Below, one piece after another: positions 24,710-37,277 of a DNA stretch of 64,000 bases (the first letter of the stretch is position 1; the number at the start of each line of letters is the position of its first letter). Under the pieces are notes generated by a model that was given only the letters and a program-made list of their open reading frames with translations, had not been told where the DNA came from and made no database searches. The translations under genes were made by a program, and so were the position numbers. The stretch is from Galbula dea. Its lineage: Eukaryota > Chordata > Aves > Piciformes > Galbulidae. Where the stretch lies: contig VWZX01007020.1 in assembly GCA_013399015.1 (NCBI GenBank), positions 4,216,109 through 4,280,108 on the forward strand, read 5' to 3'.

Positions 24710-24729
24710 CCCGCCGCCGCGGCGGCGGG
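24710..24729. repeat. 20-bp perfect GC palindrome
   Basis: CCCGCCGCCGCGGCGGCGGG reads the same on both strands and is centred on CCGCGG. It lies in the CpG island, 350 bases past the exon 1 donor. It could fold back in a nascent transcript. Such CCG-type runs are common in CpG islands. Confidence 0.85.
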
Positions 24730-25110
24730 CCGGGCCGGCTCCAGGGAGGAGGGAGGGTCGGCGCCCAGTCCGCGCTGGGCTGCCCCAGTCGCGGATTCCT
24801 GCCGTGCAGGGAGGCTCGGGAGGAGTGACGAGGGAGTCTGGGGGGTCTCCCCGGGCCAGCCCTGCCCTGTGGCTGTGTTCTAGGAAGGGAAAGGTCTCTG
24901 GTAGCTGCTGCGGTAGCGCGAGGGAGCCTGGGCCTGAGGGACTTGCCCGGGGCGAGGGGATCGATCTGGAGACACCTGGCTGCGGCGCCTCTGGAGCCGC
25001 GGCGGAAGGCGGCATACCCAGGAACGGGAGCTGGCGCCTCTCCTCCCGGACCCGGACCGAGGCAGTGCTGCCGTTGGCAGTTTCACGTGCCCGAGAGCTG
25101 CCTGCTTCTC

Positions 25111-28100
25111 TCTTCTCGCACCACCTTTCCCTTTCAGGCCTTTAAATCTTTTGTTCCCCTGCTGTATCTTTCTTCTCTGTGGTCTTGACAAGCAGAAGGG
25201 TTTTTATGCCTTTAATGGTTTGTTGCTTTCATCGCATCACACCCTTCTTTGTTTGCTAGACTCTTCGGTTTCCATCCCAGCATATGAAAAATACTTGTCT
25301 TCGCTGCTCTGTCCTTTCTTGGTGTCTCCCCTGTCCTACCTATTGTCTCCTGTGCAGTATCAAGATACAAAGGTGGGAGGGTCTGTTCTGGCAGTTTGCC
25401 GCGTGTAAAAAGATGCTTGCTAGAAAACATTTTCTTGTGTTTTCATTTACACTAGACCAAATTCTCTGTTAACAGCTCGTACACCCTGTTGTTGGTCTCT
25501 GATATTGTTCCTTAAGATAATTGTAATGCTTGGAGACCCCACTCCTCCACCAAGAAACCACAGAAAAAAAACCCACCTAGAAACTTGGCAGTGGTTAGGC
25601 AACTGGTATCTTGTGTCTGTTGGTTATGCTGATCAGAACCAGCTCATCATTACCTGCTAGTCCTTTCATCAGTTTGTGTATACCTGTCATTTTACACTTA
25701 GGATGCATAGTGCCTTGGGATTTTGTTCTAAAGATGTTTAGCAGTATGGGGCTAAGTTTGTTATGTCCTGATGTGTTGTATGTAAACTTAGTGAAGTCGC
25801 TTTTTTTTTTTTTTTATTGGAACTTCGCATGTATGAATGAGCAACGACTATGGAATCAAAATACACTTAGTGTCTTTGAGTTAGGGGGTTTTTTTTTAGG
25901 CTTCTCTACTGTTCTTAGATGGGAGGCTCTCCACAAAAATGAACACTTGTTCATCTCCTATTAAATAAGCTCTTCAGTTAAAACCAAGAAATACAACTCT
26001 TCTGCAAGTAATCATAAAATATCTTGCAAAGGCCCCATCATGATTATATTAACATGGAAGTACTGTGTTTCAGAGCTTTCCTTCTGGGAAGAATCCTGCT
26101 ATTGACTGATGCTGAGGTGAAGTACTGAACTATGTGGGAGCATTGGTCTGACAGAAATGCCTGTGAGGCTCTCGGCTTCTATTGTAATGCAGCTTTAATT
26201 CAGAAGTGTGAGGTGGATTTTTTTTTTCAGAGGCTTCATGGAGCTGTAGAAATGTACTGATACACTGGGAATTGAAGGATTCTTTCATCTAAAAGGGGTT
26301 GGCAGGGGCAGGGAAAGGAGGGAGGGAGGGGAGTGCTGGTTTTGAAGGGGCTTTTGTAGAGGGAGTAATTTTTAGCAGCAGCTCTATTTCTGCTGGATGA
26401 GTGTCAGTTGGTTGATAAAACGTTTACTGCAAACTGCATTCTGTTAAAATGTATTTATTTAAGGATGCAAAAAATCATGAGGAATCATTAACATGAAATA
26501 TCTTTTGTTGCTAATTACAGAGAATTCCTCCAGGTCAGTGTTCTTGTGCAGTACCCTGCAATATGTCTTGACTTCAGGAGTAGATGCTGTGCTAAGATTA
26601 TACCACCACCTGCACATCATAAAAAACAACCTGTGGTGCTATATGAAATAGAGGTGTTCATCTTCAGTATTTCATGCAACATGCTTCTTGTTTGCTTGAC
26701 CATATATTTTGCTTCATAAAGATGCATTCGTTTAGGATAAAGTAAATTGTCATGTGTGTCTGTAGTCCCTATAGTGAGTCTGTCTTTCTTCAGTAGTGGC
26801 TGCATTTAATAGGGGAGTGTAAAGGCTGCTCTGTTGTTTGTACTATTCAGCTAATGTGAAAGAGGGAAGTGGTTTACTAGTTTCCTTCTACAGCAGTCAG
26901 ACAGATTAATAAGTTTCTGGAACAAAAATTCTACTAAATAAAATATTACTTTAATGTAATTCTCAGTACTTTTTTCTCTCCAAATCAACACGAACCTGTT
27001 GATTTTGTTCTTTGATAATGTAGAAGGGCTCTGTGTTACTTATTTACATGCCAGGATTATGTTGGAGAGAGGCAGTCTTAGGGCTTACAAGCAGCTGCCT
27101 ATCTTCTTACACTTGATTTAGTTAGTTTTTCAAGTTACTGCAAGTTAGCATAAAAGCAGCACTTGAGAACCTACAGGGAGGTGAGAGGTTCTGCTCTGAG
27201 GCTCTTGGTTGAGGTCAGAGAGTGAAATCTCAGTTCCACTTGCAGTTAATTTAATTTACTTAGTACACTGATAAACAAAACTTTGATTATACAGATACTT
27301 TGTGGGTCTGCGAAGGTCAGTTATGTGGTTGTCTTTGGAGGCTGATTTGATATGTTTAACAATAGAGTTTTACAAACACTGAGAAGAGTAGGCCTTTCCT
27401 TGAGTTCAGCAAGCAGCCAGCAACAGCATTCTCTGCAAATCTTTGTTAACACTGCTTTAGCTTTATTCCTTTGCAGTCCCAGAAGGCTGGAATGTCTGTC
27501 AAGGTATTGAAGTAATTGGAGGTGTACATTGTGCTTTCAGAAGTGATTTAAGTTTGCTTCCAAAGTATTTTAAGTGTTGAAAAAACTCATAAGCCATATT
27601 TGCAAAAACTGAAATACATTGAGCAGAGTGGATACCTGTAGTGCTCAATAGCAAACTTTAACTGTGGGATAGAAAGAAATCATTCAACTGTGAAGTTAGA
27701 AGCTGCAGATTGTTCTTTTTGCTGTTGGTTTGTTGTGCAGTGTTGGCTGGACATGTTTAAAAATGGAGGAAGCAAATCTGGAAATTCTGTCGACGAAGGT
27801 TAAGCCATTCAAGGTAGTGATGAAAAACATAATAAGCATATCTTACAATTAAGGTATTTGTTCTTCAGTTTGTTTGCCTTTGTACTGTCTTCATAGATTG
27901 GTGCTTATATACCAGGTTCTTGTAGATGAGAAGCTGCTGGAACTGCTAAAATGTCAAGTAAGAGGGAGGCTGTAAAAGTCTGTTTCTTCCTGAAACACTG
28001 TGGTACTCTCCTGTAGGAAACTGCATGGAAAACAAAGTTTAGGTCAAGGTACACTGGTGTTTTGTCAGACTTTTTTTTGAAAGTGGGGGGGAAGGACTTG

Positions 28101-31100
28101 ATTTGGTGAAGAAAAAGGGGTAGCTTGCTTGTGAGTCCTGGTAGCGGTATGCCTTAGTCTCCTCTATAAAAGCCATCTCAACTCTGCATAGCTAACTGTG
28201 AAAGATTAAGTGTCTTCTGTTTCTTTTCTCTTCAGTCAAGAGTTTCTATGTATGTTAGCTGTGTTCCAGAATAGGTGAATTCTTTCTTTAAAGGGGTTCA
28301 AGTTAGTTTCTCTTACACCTAACAAGTTTTTCTTAGTGGGTAGGTGAAATTTGGATTGCCTGACAACAGAGGGACTGGTTGCTTTTCTCTTCCAAACCTT
28401 ACCTGCATAAGTGCCTATGGGTTATCTTTTAGGCTAGCATAAGCCTATGTTACAGTATAGTTTTGTTGAAATGCATCAAGCTCTGATCAAAACTGGCTGG
28501 TTTTTGTTGTTTGTTTTGTTTTGTTTTGAAGTTTGCAGCTTTATATGTATAACTATTCATGGCAAAGCTCATTGGATGAAGCATCATTGTATTGATAAAG
28601 CTTTGGGTTCTTTTCAGTAGATCATAGATTCAACTGTGCATTTTCTGTTTTCTCCAAACCTTAAATATGTAATTTGAAGAAATCTTAGGAGTCATGATAA
28701 TGGACATTTGAAAGAAATTTCCATGGGATTTTTCTGTATAACTGATAGACTATGCTTGAGGCAACATATTTATTCCCAGAAGTCAGATGTGGGTGGAAAG
28801 TATCAGCATATGAAAAACTGCATCAGATATTAGAGTGACCACTTATCTTGAAAGTCCTTGAACAGTGAGAGCGCTGACTTCTTTATTGCCCATTTATATC
28901 TTTCTCTTGGCTAAGATGGATCTTGTTCAATTGGCAGTTAAACAAATGTTTGCACTGTCATAGTGAACACTCTGAATGCCTCTATGGTTGCTATTTTCAT
29001 TACTGCCAGTGTTAGACTTCATTCTCTTAGAATTCATGCCAAGAATAAATGCCCCAACTAGTTCCTTGTCACACTAAGAGGAGGAATGGTCTCCTGTGGT
29101 GATGAAAAGGAGCTGCTGCTGTTCGATGAGGGAGGGTTATGGTGGGAATGGAATTACATGGTATTGCTCTGCAAATTTTGTTCAGATGTAGACTAATAAG
29201 ATGTGTTTATTTTTTTTAGAAGTTACTTTAAAGTTACTGTGCTTTTAAAACCCCCAGATTATTATGGGGAATTGGTGCTCTATTCTTTATCACACATTCT
29301 TCCCAAAATTTGCATCTAACCTGTTTTAACTGTATACAGGATAAGTATTACAACTTCCTAATTTAGTTATCAAGACACCTTAAGTCTTATTGTTAATTCT
29401 GATGTTCTCAGGCTAAGAGCTCACATGTACTGAAAAGATAAGTTTCTTTAATTGGTGGAAAACTTTGAGTAACTTGAACTCAGTTTATCTTGTTATACAA
29501 AGTAATTACCAGCCTTTCCATTCGAATGTGTTGAGAGAGCCTGGTTCTACCACATGTTCCTTTTGGGGGATCAGATTCCCTGATGATAACTCAGGAACTT
29601 CTGACTTGTGAACAAGCAGTTGTCAGGAAAATAAACGTTTATTTTATTATTTATTTTTTTTTTAAGAAAGGAAAAAAAAAAAAGGTGAGGGAGAAACAAA
29701 GCAAGCCTTGATTCTGCAGTCAGATTCTTATGGCAGATCCTGTTAACTCTGTGGCCTTCTGTGAAGGTTATAAAGGTCTATTCAAATAGATAGTGTTTTG
29801 AAGGCTTGTGACCCTTACTTGGAGGCAAATATCGGTGGGAAAGAAATGAGACAAACGTGTGCTTGCCTATGCACAAGTGACTGCCTTAGCACCTACAAAA
29901 AAGTCAATGATTCCTGTAGGAAACTAGTAGCTGTTGAGACTCTGAACTAGTGATCTGCTATCTGTTGTGGATTGTACATTCCCAAATTTCTGTCATTGTT
30001 TCCACTCACTGAAATGGGTTGTGAAATGAAATATCTTTGATATTACACTTGTTATCCTCAACTTCATCTTTATCAGCCAGTTTGTTTCTCGGTTGCTGTA
30101 CCTTCTATTTCTCTCTAGTCAGCTGAGCCTTTCTGAGGTCAAACTAATGTCTGATAATTTGTTTTCTTGCTCCTGCCAAGTTTTAATTTTGTTCTTACCT
30201 CTGTTCCTCTATCCTATTTCTGGAAATTGAGTGGGAGACTTGTTGCCTTAGTTACAATGAGTAACTGTTTGAAAGTTACTTATGTTTGTGTTTAAATAAC
30301 CTGTATCATAATACTAATCACAAAACATTTATCATCAATTAAAAAAAAAAAGCAGTCCATTGCTAAGTGCTGGGAGTTTACAGTGCTGATTCTTGGGAGT
30401 TTTGTTGTCCTCCACCACCACCAATGAAGGACAAGTTCTAATCTGGCATTTGAAGATGCACCTGAAATAAGGTGTTATGCTTTCTGCAAATGAAGACAGA
30501 ATCTTAGTATTTAAGCTCCAAAATATCAGGGAGTGTTATTCTTCCTCTCATTCATAATGACACCAGCAGTCTTGCCAGCTAGAATATACCAGTTTAACCA
30601 TGTTAATTCAGTTGTGATAGTTCAGGTGTTGATGAATTATACAGCACTGACCCCATTTCACCATAAAAACTGCAGCTAGTACTAGAGTGATGGGACTAAG
30701 TAGTTGGGAGAGGAAGGAAGATGAGACTTACAGCCGGCTGAGTAGGTGCAGAGAGTTAGAGGAGGCACCAGCAGTGATATGCAAATACAAGAGGGACAAA
30801 ATGGTTCATCTAGCATCCTTTTAGATTGAGGAACTACTTGTCAGCTGAAGCACCTAATGACTTCTGTCATAATGAAATGCTCTTTATCATGGATTGAATA
30901 TAATCTTAGATTTTCATTGGTTATTTCTACAGTAATGTATGTATGTGAATTGAGTGAACAGTATATGTAGATTTTTGTTTACATGACTAAACCTCCCTAT
31001 TTAGGGCAGTATTTTTCACACTAAATCACTGAAACTACATAGGAATTTGAGAAGTGCAACGCAAAGGTCTGCCTATTCTAACAGTGGGGTTTGGGGTATA

Positions 31101-32580
31101 GTTATTTCTAACTGTGTCCTGAATTCTTGTGATGCCATCCTAAATGCTTAATGTTTCCATATGTTCAAACAATGAATTGTCACTTAATGACCATCCTAAT
31201 TCCAGCTGATGAGCATTTGCTTTTAAGTTATTCTTGGTCATTCTGTAATCATGCGATCATACTTGAAGTTCGTTCTCACTTTGTGCTGAAGTCCTGTACT
31301 GCAATTCCATCCAGTGCAGAGAAGAAAGCAAAGTGAAAGTAGATCACCTGAATGAAGAGAAGGGGGCACAATCAAGGATTCTAGTCAGCATAACAAAATG
31401 AGAATGAAATTGCACTAGCTAAAGCTTTGAGGCCAAAATGAGCTTTTTCAGTATTTACAGAATTTCTTGTGGTTATGAAGAATTCACTGTTTTGTTTCAA
31501 GCTTTTACTGTTTGCTCTCTGCGTTTTGATAGCTCCGTTTATACTGGTATCTCCAACTGCTAGGAAGTTGAACTTCCATTCAAGAGCCTTGTCATCCAGC
31601 AACAAGCAGTACAAGACACCAAGGATTTACCCGTCTCATAGTTGAAGGACCTACTTGAGTCATGGACTGCTGAACTGAGGGGTGTGGGAAACAAAAATGC
31701 TTTCAGGAAGTTCTGTAAATAATGCTTTGTGTAGTAATTTAAATCCCTCTCTGCAGACTCAGTTTTGTTTAATGTTAGGGGTAATTGGTATTCTCTTTCC
31801 TTGTCCCATCGTTAGGTCACCTGCTGCTTCTATGCATTGCTCAGGAGAGTGGGCAGGTAGTCTATGCAAAGTCTTTCTTGTCCTGAGAACTCAAGTTCTT
31901 TTTTTCTGCCTCAGATCTCTGTGCTGTCTGTTGCTTTTTCTCTGCCTCTGCTAACACTTGATTCTCTCACCAGTGTCACCCCACAAAGTATTGCTGGTAG
32001 GTTAAAATGAAGGAAAAGCACACATAAAATAAGCAGATGAAGGAAAACAAAATGCTAACAATTATTTTTCTGGTTACATTATTGCTCATTTTTTTTGAAT
32101 TAGTAAAGCCTTGGTGCAAGGACACTTCAGAAATAGCACTTTAATGGAATTCTTTACCCCTCCCCTCTGTGTCTTTGTAACTGCAGAGTTCTGTTCAGGT
32201 CTTGCTATGTTTGCTGAAACGTGAGGATGAATAGAAAGAGATCTTAGACTTAATATTGTGTTGCTGTGCAGTCTCTGCCAAATCAGAACCTCGTATTGGT
32301 ACTGCCTGATAGCTTTCATTTCCTTTGCTTCTGTCTCAGTTCCAGTAGCAGTACTTTGTTTTACAACTCTGTTGTATCTGTTGCTTTTTTTAAGTGTTCT
32401 ATCATTGAAGAGAACTTGTAGAACAATACCTTTTCTCACCTCTGTCACCTGCAAGTTTGCAAATGCCATTACTGTCCTGCATTATTCTTGGTTCTATAGT
32501 AACCACCCAGCTCATTATTTACTTCTTCCATTCCTACCCCATGATGTTGGTTTTGTTGCTTTCCACGCACAAGCACGTGG
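25111..32580 (+). other. Probable intron 1, first part; no exon called
   Basis: After the CpG island the sequence returns to AT-rich and looks T- and G-biased on the + strand, as expected for the sense strand of a transcribed intron. It holds T- and A-runs (25,801-25,815 and about 29,643-29,685) and a TTTTG simple repeat near 28,505-28,530. Two tiny acceptor-donor pairs (26,521-26,533 and 27,476-27,502) were considered as microexons but lack support. No transposon is recognised. Confidence 0.45.
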
Positions 32581-33737
32581 ATAGATGATGGTATAGCAGT
32601 GGATGTGGTTTATCTTGATTTCAGTACAAAGTTTGACACTCTCCCACAGCATCCTTGCGAGGAAGAGTGGTCTGGATGATCAGGTAGAGAGGTGGATTGT
32701 GAACTGGTTGAAGGACAGAAGTCAGAGAGTTGTGGTCAATGGGATGGAGTCTAGTTGGAGGCCTGTGTCTAGTGGAGTCCCTCAGGGGTCAGTCAGTACT
32801 GGGACCAGTACTTTTCAATCTATTCATTGACAACCTGGATGAGGGAACAGAGTGTGCTCTCAGCAAGTTTGCTGATGACACTAAACTGGGTGGAGTGGCT
32901 GAGACACAAGAAGGTTGTGCTGCCATTCAGAGTGACATAGACGGGCTGGAGAGTTGGGCAGGGAGAAATTGAATGAAATTCAACAAGGCCAAGTGTTGAG
33001 TTTTGCACCTGGGAAGGACCAACCCCATGTATGAGTATAGGTTGGGGACTGAGCTGTTGGAGAGCAGTGAAGGGGAGAGGGATCTGGGGGTCCTGGTGGA
33101 TGGAAGGATGACCATGAGCCAGCAGTGTGCCTTTGTGGCCAGGAGGGGCAGTGGGATTCTGGGGTGTATTAGAAGGGGTGTGGTTAGTAGGTTGAGAGAG
33201 GTTCTTCTCCCCCTTTACTCTACCCTGGTGATGCTGCATCTGGAATATTGTGTCCAGTTCTGGGTGCCTCAGTTTAAGAAGGATAGGGAACTGCTGGAAA
33301 GAGTCCAGCGTAGAGCCACCAAGATGATGAAGGGGATGGAACATCTTCCTTTTGAGGAAAGGCTGAGGGAGCTGGGTCTTTTTAGCTTGGAGAAGAGGAG
33401 ACTAAGGGGTGACCTCACCTATGTTTTTAAGTACAAGAAGGGTGGGTGTCAGGAGGATGGGGTCAGGCTCTTCTCAGTGAAGCCCAGGGGCAATGGCTGT
33501 AGCCTGAAGCATAGGAGGTTCCATGTGAAAACAAGAATAAAATTTTTTCCAGTTCAGGTGCCAGAGCACTGGAACAGACTGCTCAGAGAGGCTGTGGAGT
33601 TTTCTTTTCTGGAGATATTCAAAACCTGTCTGGATACACTTCTGTGTGACCTGGTCTAAGGAATCCTGCCCTGGCAGGGGGTTTAGAGTAGATGTTCTTT
33701 CGAGGTCCCTTCCAGCTACCTAACATTCTGTGATCTT
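32581..33737 (+). mobile_element. CR1 LINE, 5'-truncated copy
   Basis: A sense-oriented CR1 of about 1.15 kb starting in the reverse transcriptase (VVYLDFS at about 32,606) and reaching the 3' end. The tail reads AGGTCCCTTCCAGCTACCTAAC followed by a damaged terminal octamer pair (ATTCTGTGATCTTATG). It is the best-preserved relative of the fragments at 12 kb and 54 kb. It lies in the presumed intron in the same orientation as the gene, so its weak polyadenylation and splice signals could in principle be read. Confidence 0.95.
32603..33659 (+). pseudogene. CR1 ORF2 remnant: reverse transcriptase end and C-terminal region
   Basis: The SGVPQGSV block is followed by VLGPVLFNLFIDNLDEG in another frame. 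The switch is explained by a four-base duplication (GTCAGTCAG, about 32,789-32,797). The catalytic loop is intact as KFADDTKLGG (about 32,866-32,895). Two in-frame TGA stops follow in the RN*MKFNKAKC*VLHLG segment (about 32,970 and 32,997). The last frame, 33,003-33,659, is open for 218 codons through QRRATKMMKG, SLEKRRLRGDL and EHWNRLLREAV to a normal end. The second stop is a CGA-to-TGA change, since the 54-kb copy has CGA there. It is a dead gene despite the long open tail. Confidence 0.93.
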
Positions 33738-36700
33738 ATGCTACTTAGTTCACAGATTGAGAAGTCTATCAAAATAGAACTTTTAAAGTAAAGAATAAGT
33801 AATATTTTATGACTTGTCCGTAGACATTTGTCTGTATTTTTTATCATAGGTTTAACAAATAATAATTATTGCAGTCAGGGGTGTAAATAGTGAAGCTGAT
33901 CTGCAAGAAATAGAGCTCAAGAGAGAAGTTCTTTGAAGGTCTTCATGAGACCAAAAGAAAGGTGAAGAAGAGATTTATAGAGCACTAGTGAGAGTGAGAA
34001 CAAAAATGATTGGGTATCACAGACTGTCAATACTGGTGAACAGCAAAGCTCTTTTTCTGTTGAACTTCAGACCTTCATAGTCAAGGATCATCCAAAACAC
34101 AACAGGTGTCCAGCTACCCTGTGGAGCTCTGCTTGCAGTGACTTCAAGATTAGTTAATTTTTCTGCCTGCTACATCTTTCTGCAGCAGAGGAATGAATGG
34201 GACTTTCCCAGTATCTGTAATCTCAGACTAACACTCTGAATCATATATGGAAGAGAGTGCCTTCTACTGTTTTTCCAGACCTAGAGCCACAAAAAATGGT
34301 TTTCGGTTAAGTATATCGAATTTGTCATTTTGGAAGGGCAAATATAGTTGCTTGCAGCCACATCTTTTATTTTTGAAAGGACTTTGAATTTGCACATTGT
34401 AATTGGCTTTTTTTTTAAGCCTCAACATTTAAGAAGCCATAATTGCTTTAAAAAGTGATAATTTTCATACTTTGGATGTGAACAGAGTAGTTGTGAGGTT
34501 TCCTCATCTGGACCTTGATAAAATTCCTATGATGCTCTGCGTATCTTAAAACTGTTTTAGTAATCATTAAAGTATTAAATGTATTGCACACAAAATTGAA
34601 GAATAACTACAAGCCTTGAAGTAGAAGTACCGTGGTTTGTGAGTCTGAGCCCACAAGCAGTAGGTAGATAAATTTTGTAGAAAAATCAGCCTGAGTGTTA
34701 AAAAGCTGTTGATTAAATCATCAGTTTTCAACCTAAGCTTAATCAGGAAGGCTCACTTTTGCTGTTGCAATGGCTCCAGAAAATACTGTAAGCATTTAGG
34801 ATATTGCACTGGTTTCCTGTCTCAACATCCAACCCCTTACATGGGAAGCAGTGAGATACGCTTCCTTCTATGAAGTTCTTAACTGGTACTGATATAAGCC
34901 AAAGAAATACTATCTCTTCAAATGGCAGGAGGAATAGGAATCCCAGTGGTGTCTGTGGAGACTGTCAGAGAAGTTCAGCTCCATTTCTCTGGCAGCTTGC
35001 CATACCAGTATTATCAGTACTCTCCTCAGTGCTGGTTAGATATGCAAAGTCATTTTGGAACTGTTGTTCCAGAGTAAGTTCTTTAGAAAATTGACTCTTT
35101 GCCTCATGAATGACCACAAGCAGAACTACATTTTCTAGGTCTGAGGCTTGGTCTTGTGGCAGCAGTTGGCCACAGTCAACTGAACCCAAAGGTAGAGAGA
35201 ATGTGCCTGCAGAGAGGATCTTGGAAATGCCTGCTGGGGTTCAGCCTTCTGCACTATGGGAGCCCTTATTACCTCTGCTGAAATGCATGGTATCATCACT
35301 GTAGTGCCCCGTGGTGCTTCCCTTATGTTGCCTGGCACCACTGACTTGTGTTAAACTAACAAAATGAACTTGTAAAGCCAGGGTGAAAAATGTAATGGTA
35401 GGATGCATAATTGAAAAGAGGAGGAATTGTTGGGACGGTGTAATGGACCTCAAGAATTCATGACCTGCTCTTGTGCGGAGTGCATGGCTGTGAAGCAATG
35501 CATTTTCACAGGATACCTGTTCAAAATGCCAAGTTCTTATATAGCATAGTGTATAGTGTGGCTGCAGAAGTGAGGTGGCAGCTGCTTTGGTGTATATTTG
35601 CACGCTCTTATTCTTTTCACTAGATAAATTAAAAAACAACCCATAAAACAAGCGAGGTTCTGTACAGACACATCAGGATATGTTTTTGTTGTTACTATGC
35701 TCTTCTTTTCACAGGTTAATTAACAACTAAAACTGTGCTAATTATGGGATTTGTAAATTATCTCAGTGAAGGTCAACATTTTCAGCTGATAGAAAGGAGA
35801 AGGAAATACAGGTACATGAATTACTGAATGCTAATATGTTCCTAGTGTATGGTAGGACTGCATGTATGTGAGAACTGGAGTGTCTCCTGAGTTAAACCTG
35901 ATCTTTTAAGTAGTGTGAAGTAGGTAAATTTTCATGAAAGGGTAGGAGTTTCATAATTTTAGGTTGGAGTTTAATGCCATGCTCCTAGTTGTTGTTGTTT
36001 TTTTTTTTAATTTGCAAATTTTCTAACAATAATGATGGAACTCACTGGCTTCTAATCTCCTGCCTAAAGCTGTGGTTTGATACTGGGTTGCATCTGAACT
36101 TAAGCAGTTGCTTATTTTCTTCTACGAAGTGGTGAAAAGGGAGGGGAAAGACTAATTATTTAGGTTAGCATGTGACTGCAACGTAGTTCCTTGAAAGTTG
36201 TCCTAAGTAGAAACTAGAAAGGAGTGTTTTGGCTTACATAAACTTACTCTAATATCTTTCTTTGTGATGGAAGTCCTGTAATCACAGAAGACAGGTGGAG
36301 GAGCTTAAGTGTGGTCTGCCTTGGACCTCTTTGTCAGGGAAGGTAACTTTAATGCTGTTGGCCTGTAACAACTTAGAATGTGTTTTGAAACTCAGCAACA
36401 TGCTTAACTTTCTTGTCTGGTTCCTGGTTATTTTGGGGTTTGAGTGAGGTTGTGAATTCCTCTTTAATAGTGAGAGAACTTAGGGTCTTAAGTATGTCTG
36501 CTTCTATTTATAACATCTCCTGATGACTTACAGTGGCTGTGAAAACACTGAAACAAGAAAAGTTCTGTAACATGCTTGTTTACTACATGCACTGCCTTTC
36601 AGGACCCACAGCTTCTTCCCATCTTCTATATGACGACTGTGTGCCGGTTTCCTGCAGCATTTTAAAGGTGTTTTGCTCCTCTCTTAGGCTGATCAAGTGC

Positions 36701-37237
36701 TCTATTACTCAGTTTTACAGCTATGTAAAACAACTGGAGCTCTGAAAATGACATCAGAAAGACTCACTTGCCTTCCTTCTCTTCTCAGGAGGTTACTGTG
36801 AAAGTGTAAGGTCATGTTCAGGTAGTCCAGTTACCTGAAAACTGTATGCCAAAAGTAGTGTGAACTTGGCTGCAGCTTTTTTCCTCATAGAGGCATGTAT
36901 GGACAGAAACCCCTTCAACTTCTTAACTCCCTTGTATGCTTCTGTATGCACAGCTCTAATTCTTGGACACCATCCAGTGACAGCTTGGAGTCATGCCTGT
37001 TGTGACTAGTGATCCCTCTATCTCCTTGCACAGAGATACATGATGGGGTAGGGAAATACCTAATAAGAAAATATGCTCATATTAAAATGACTAAGTTGAA
37101 ATAAACTAAAATAGTAATTGGTCAGTTCTCTACAAGTTGTAATGAATGAAGCATGTCAGTCTAAGAATAAATTGAAGTCTTTGGTAATGGAAGAAAATTT
37201 TTAATTTTAATTTTTAATCTTGGCTCTATGGGAAATG

Positions 37238-37277
37238 GAAATATAAAACAGTAGTTAAACTTACTGTTTTATATTTC
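37238..37277. repeat. Perfect 16-bp inverted repeat, 8-base loop
   Basis: GAAATATAAAACAGTA (37,238-37,253) and its exact reverse complement TACTGTTTTATATTTC (37,262-37,277) flank the loop GTTAAACT. Pairing stops sharply outside the arms. The stem is too short for a usual miRNA precursor. It lies in the presumed intron and would fold in the pre-mRNA. Confidence 0.9.

Larger units (their letters stand above)
24278..25110 (+). promoter_or_regulatory. CpG island promoter
   Basis: This is the only dense CpG cluster in the window, with a sharp rise from the AT-rich flanks. It contains a GC box (CCCCGCCCCC, about 24,453-24,462), a CACGTG E-box near 25,084, and a 20-bp GC palindrome at 24,710-24,729. 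No TATA box is seen upstream of the start codon, as is usual for broadly expressed vertebrate genes with CpG-island promoters. CpG-rich sequence also begins around 23,940 before the gap, so the island probably extends leftwards. Direction is inferred from the coding exon and donor at 24,330-24,362. A divergent minus-strand transcript cannot be excluded. Confidence 0.85.

Noticed and set aside
24404..25145. Long open frames on both strands in the CpG island (203 and 224 codons)
   Set aside because: GC-rich sequence has few stop codons. The frames overlap on opposite strands, and their composition is only proline, glycine, arginine and alanine.
27476..27502. 27-base microexon (CTTTATTCCTTTGCAG acceptor, AAG/GTATTG donor)
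   Set aside because: It is in phase with exon 1 but so short that acceptor-donor pairs of this kind are frequent by chance. No coding signal.
32820..33344. 174-codon open frame on the minus strand, with similar ones at 11,988-12,290 and 4,107-4,469
   Set aside because: These are antisense shadows of the CR1 ORF2 C-terminal region, repeating wherever that region occurs.
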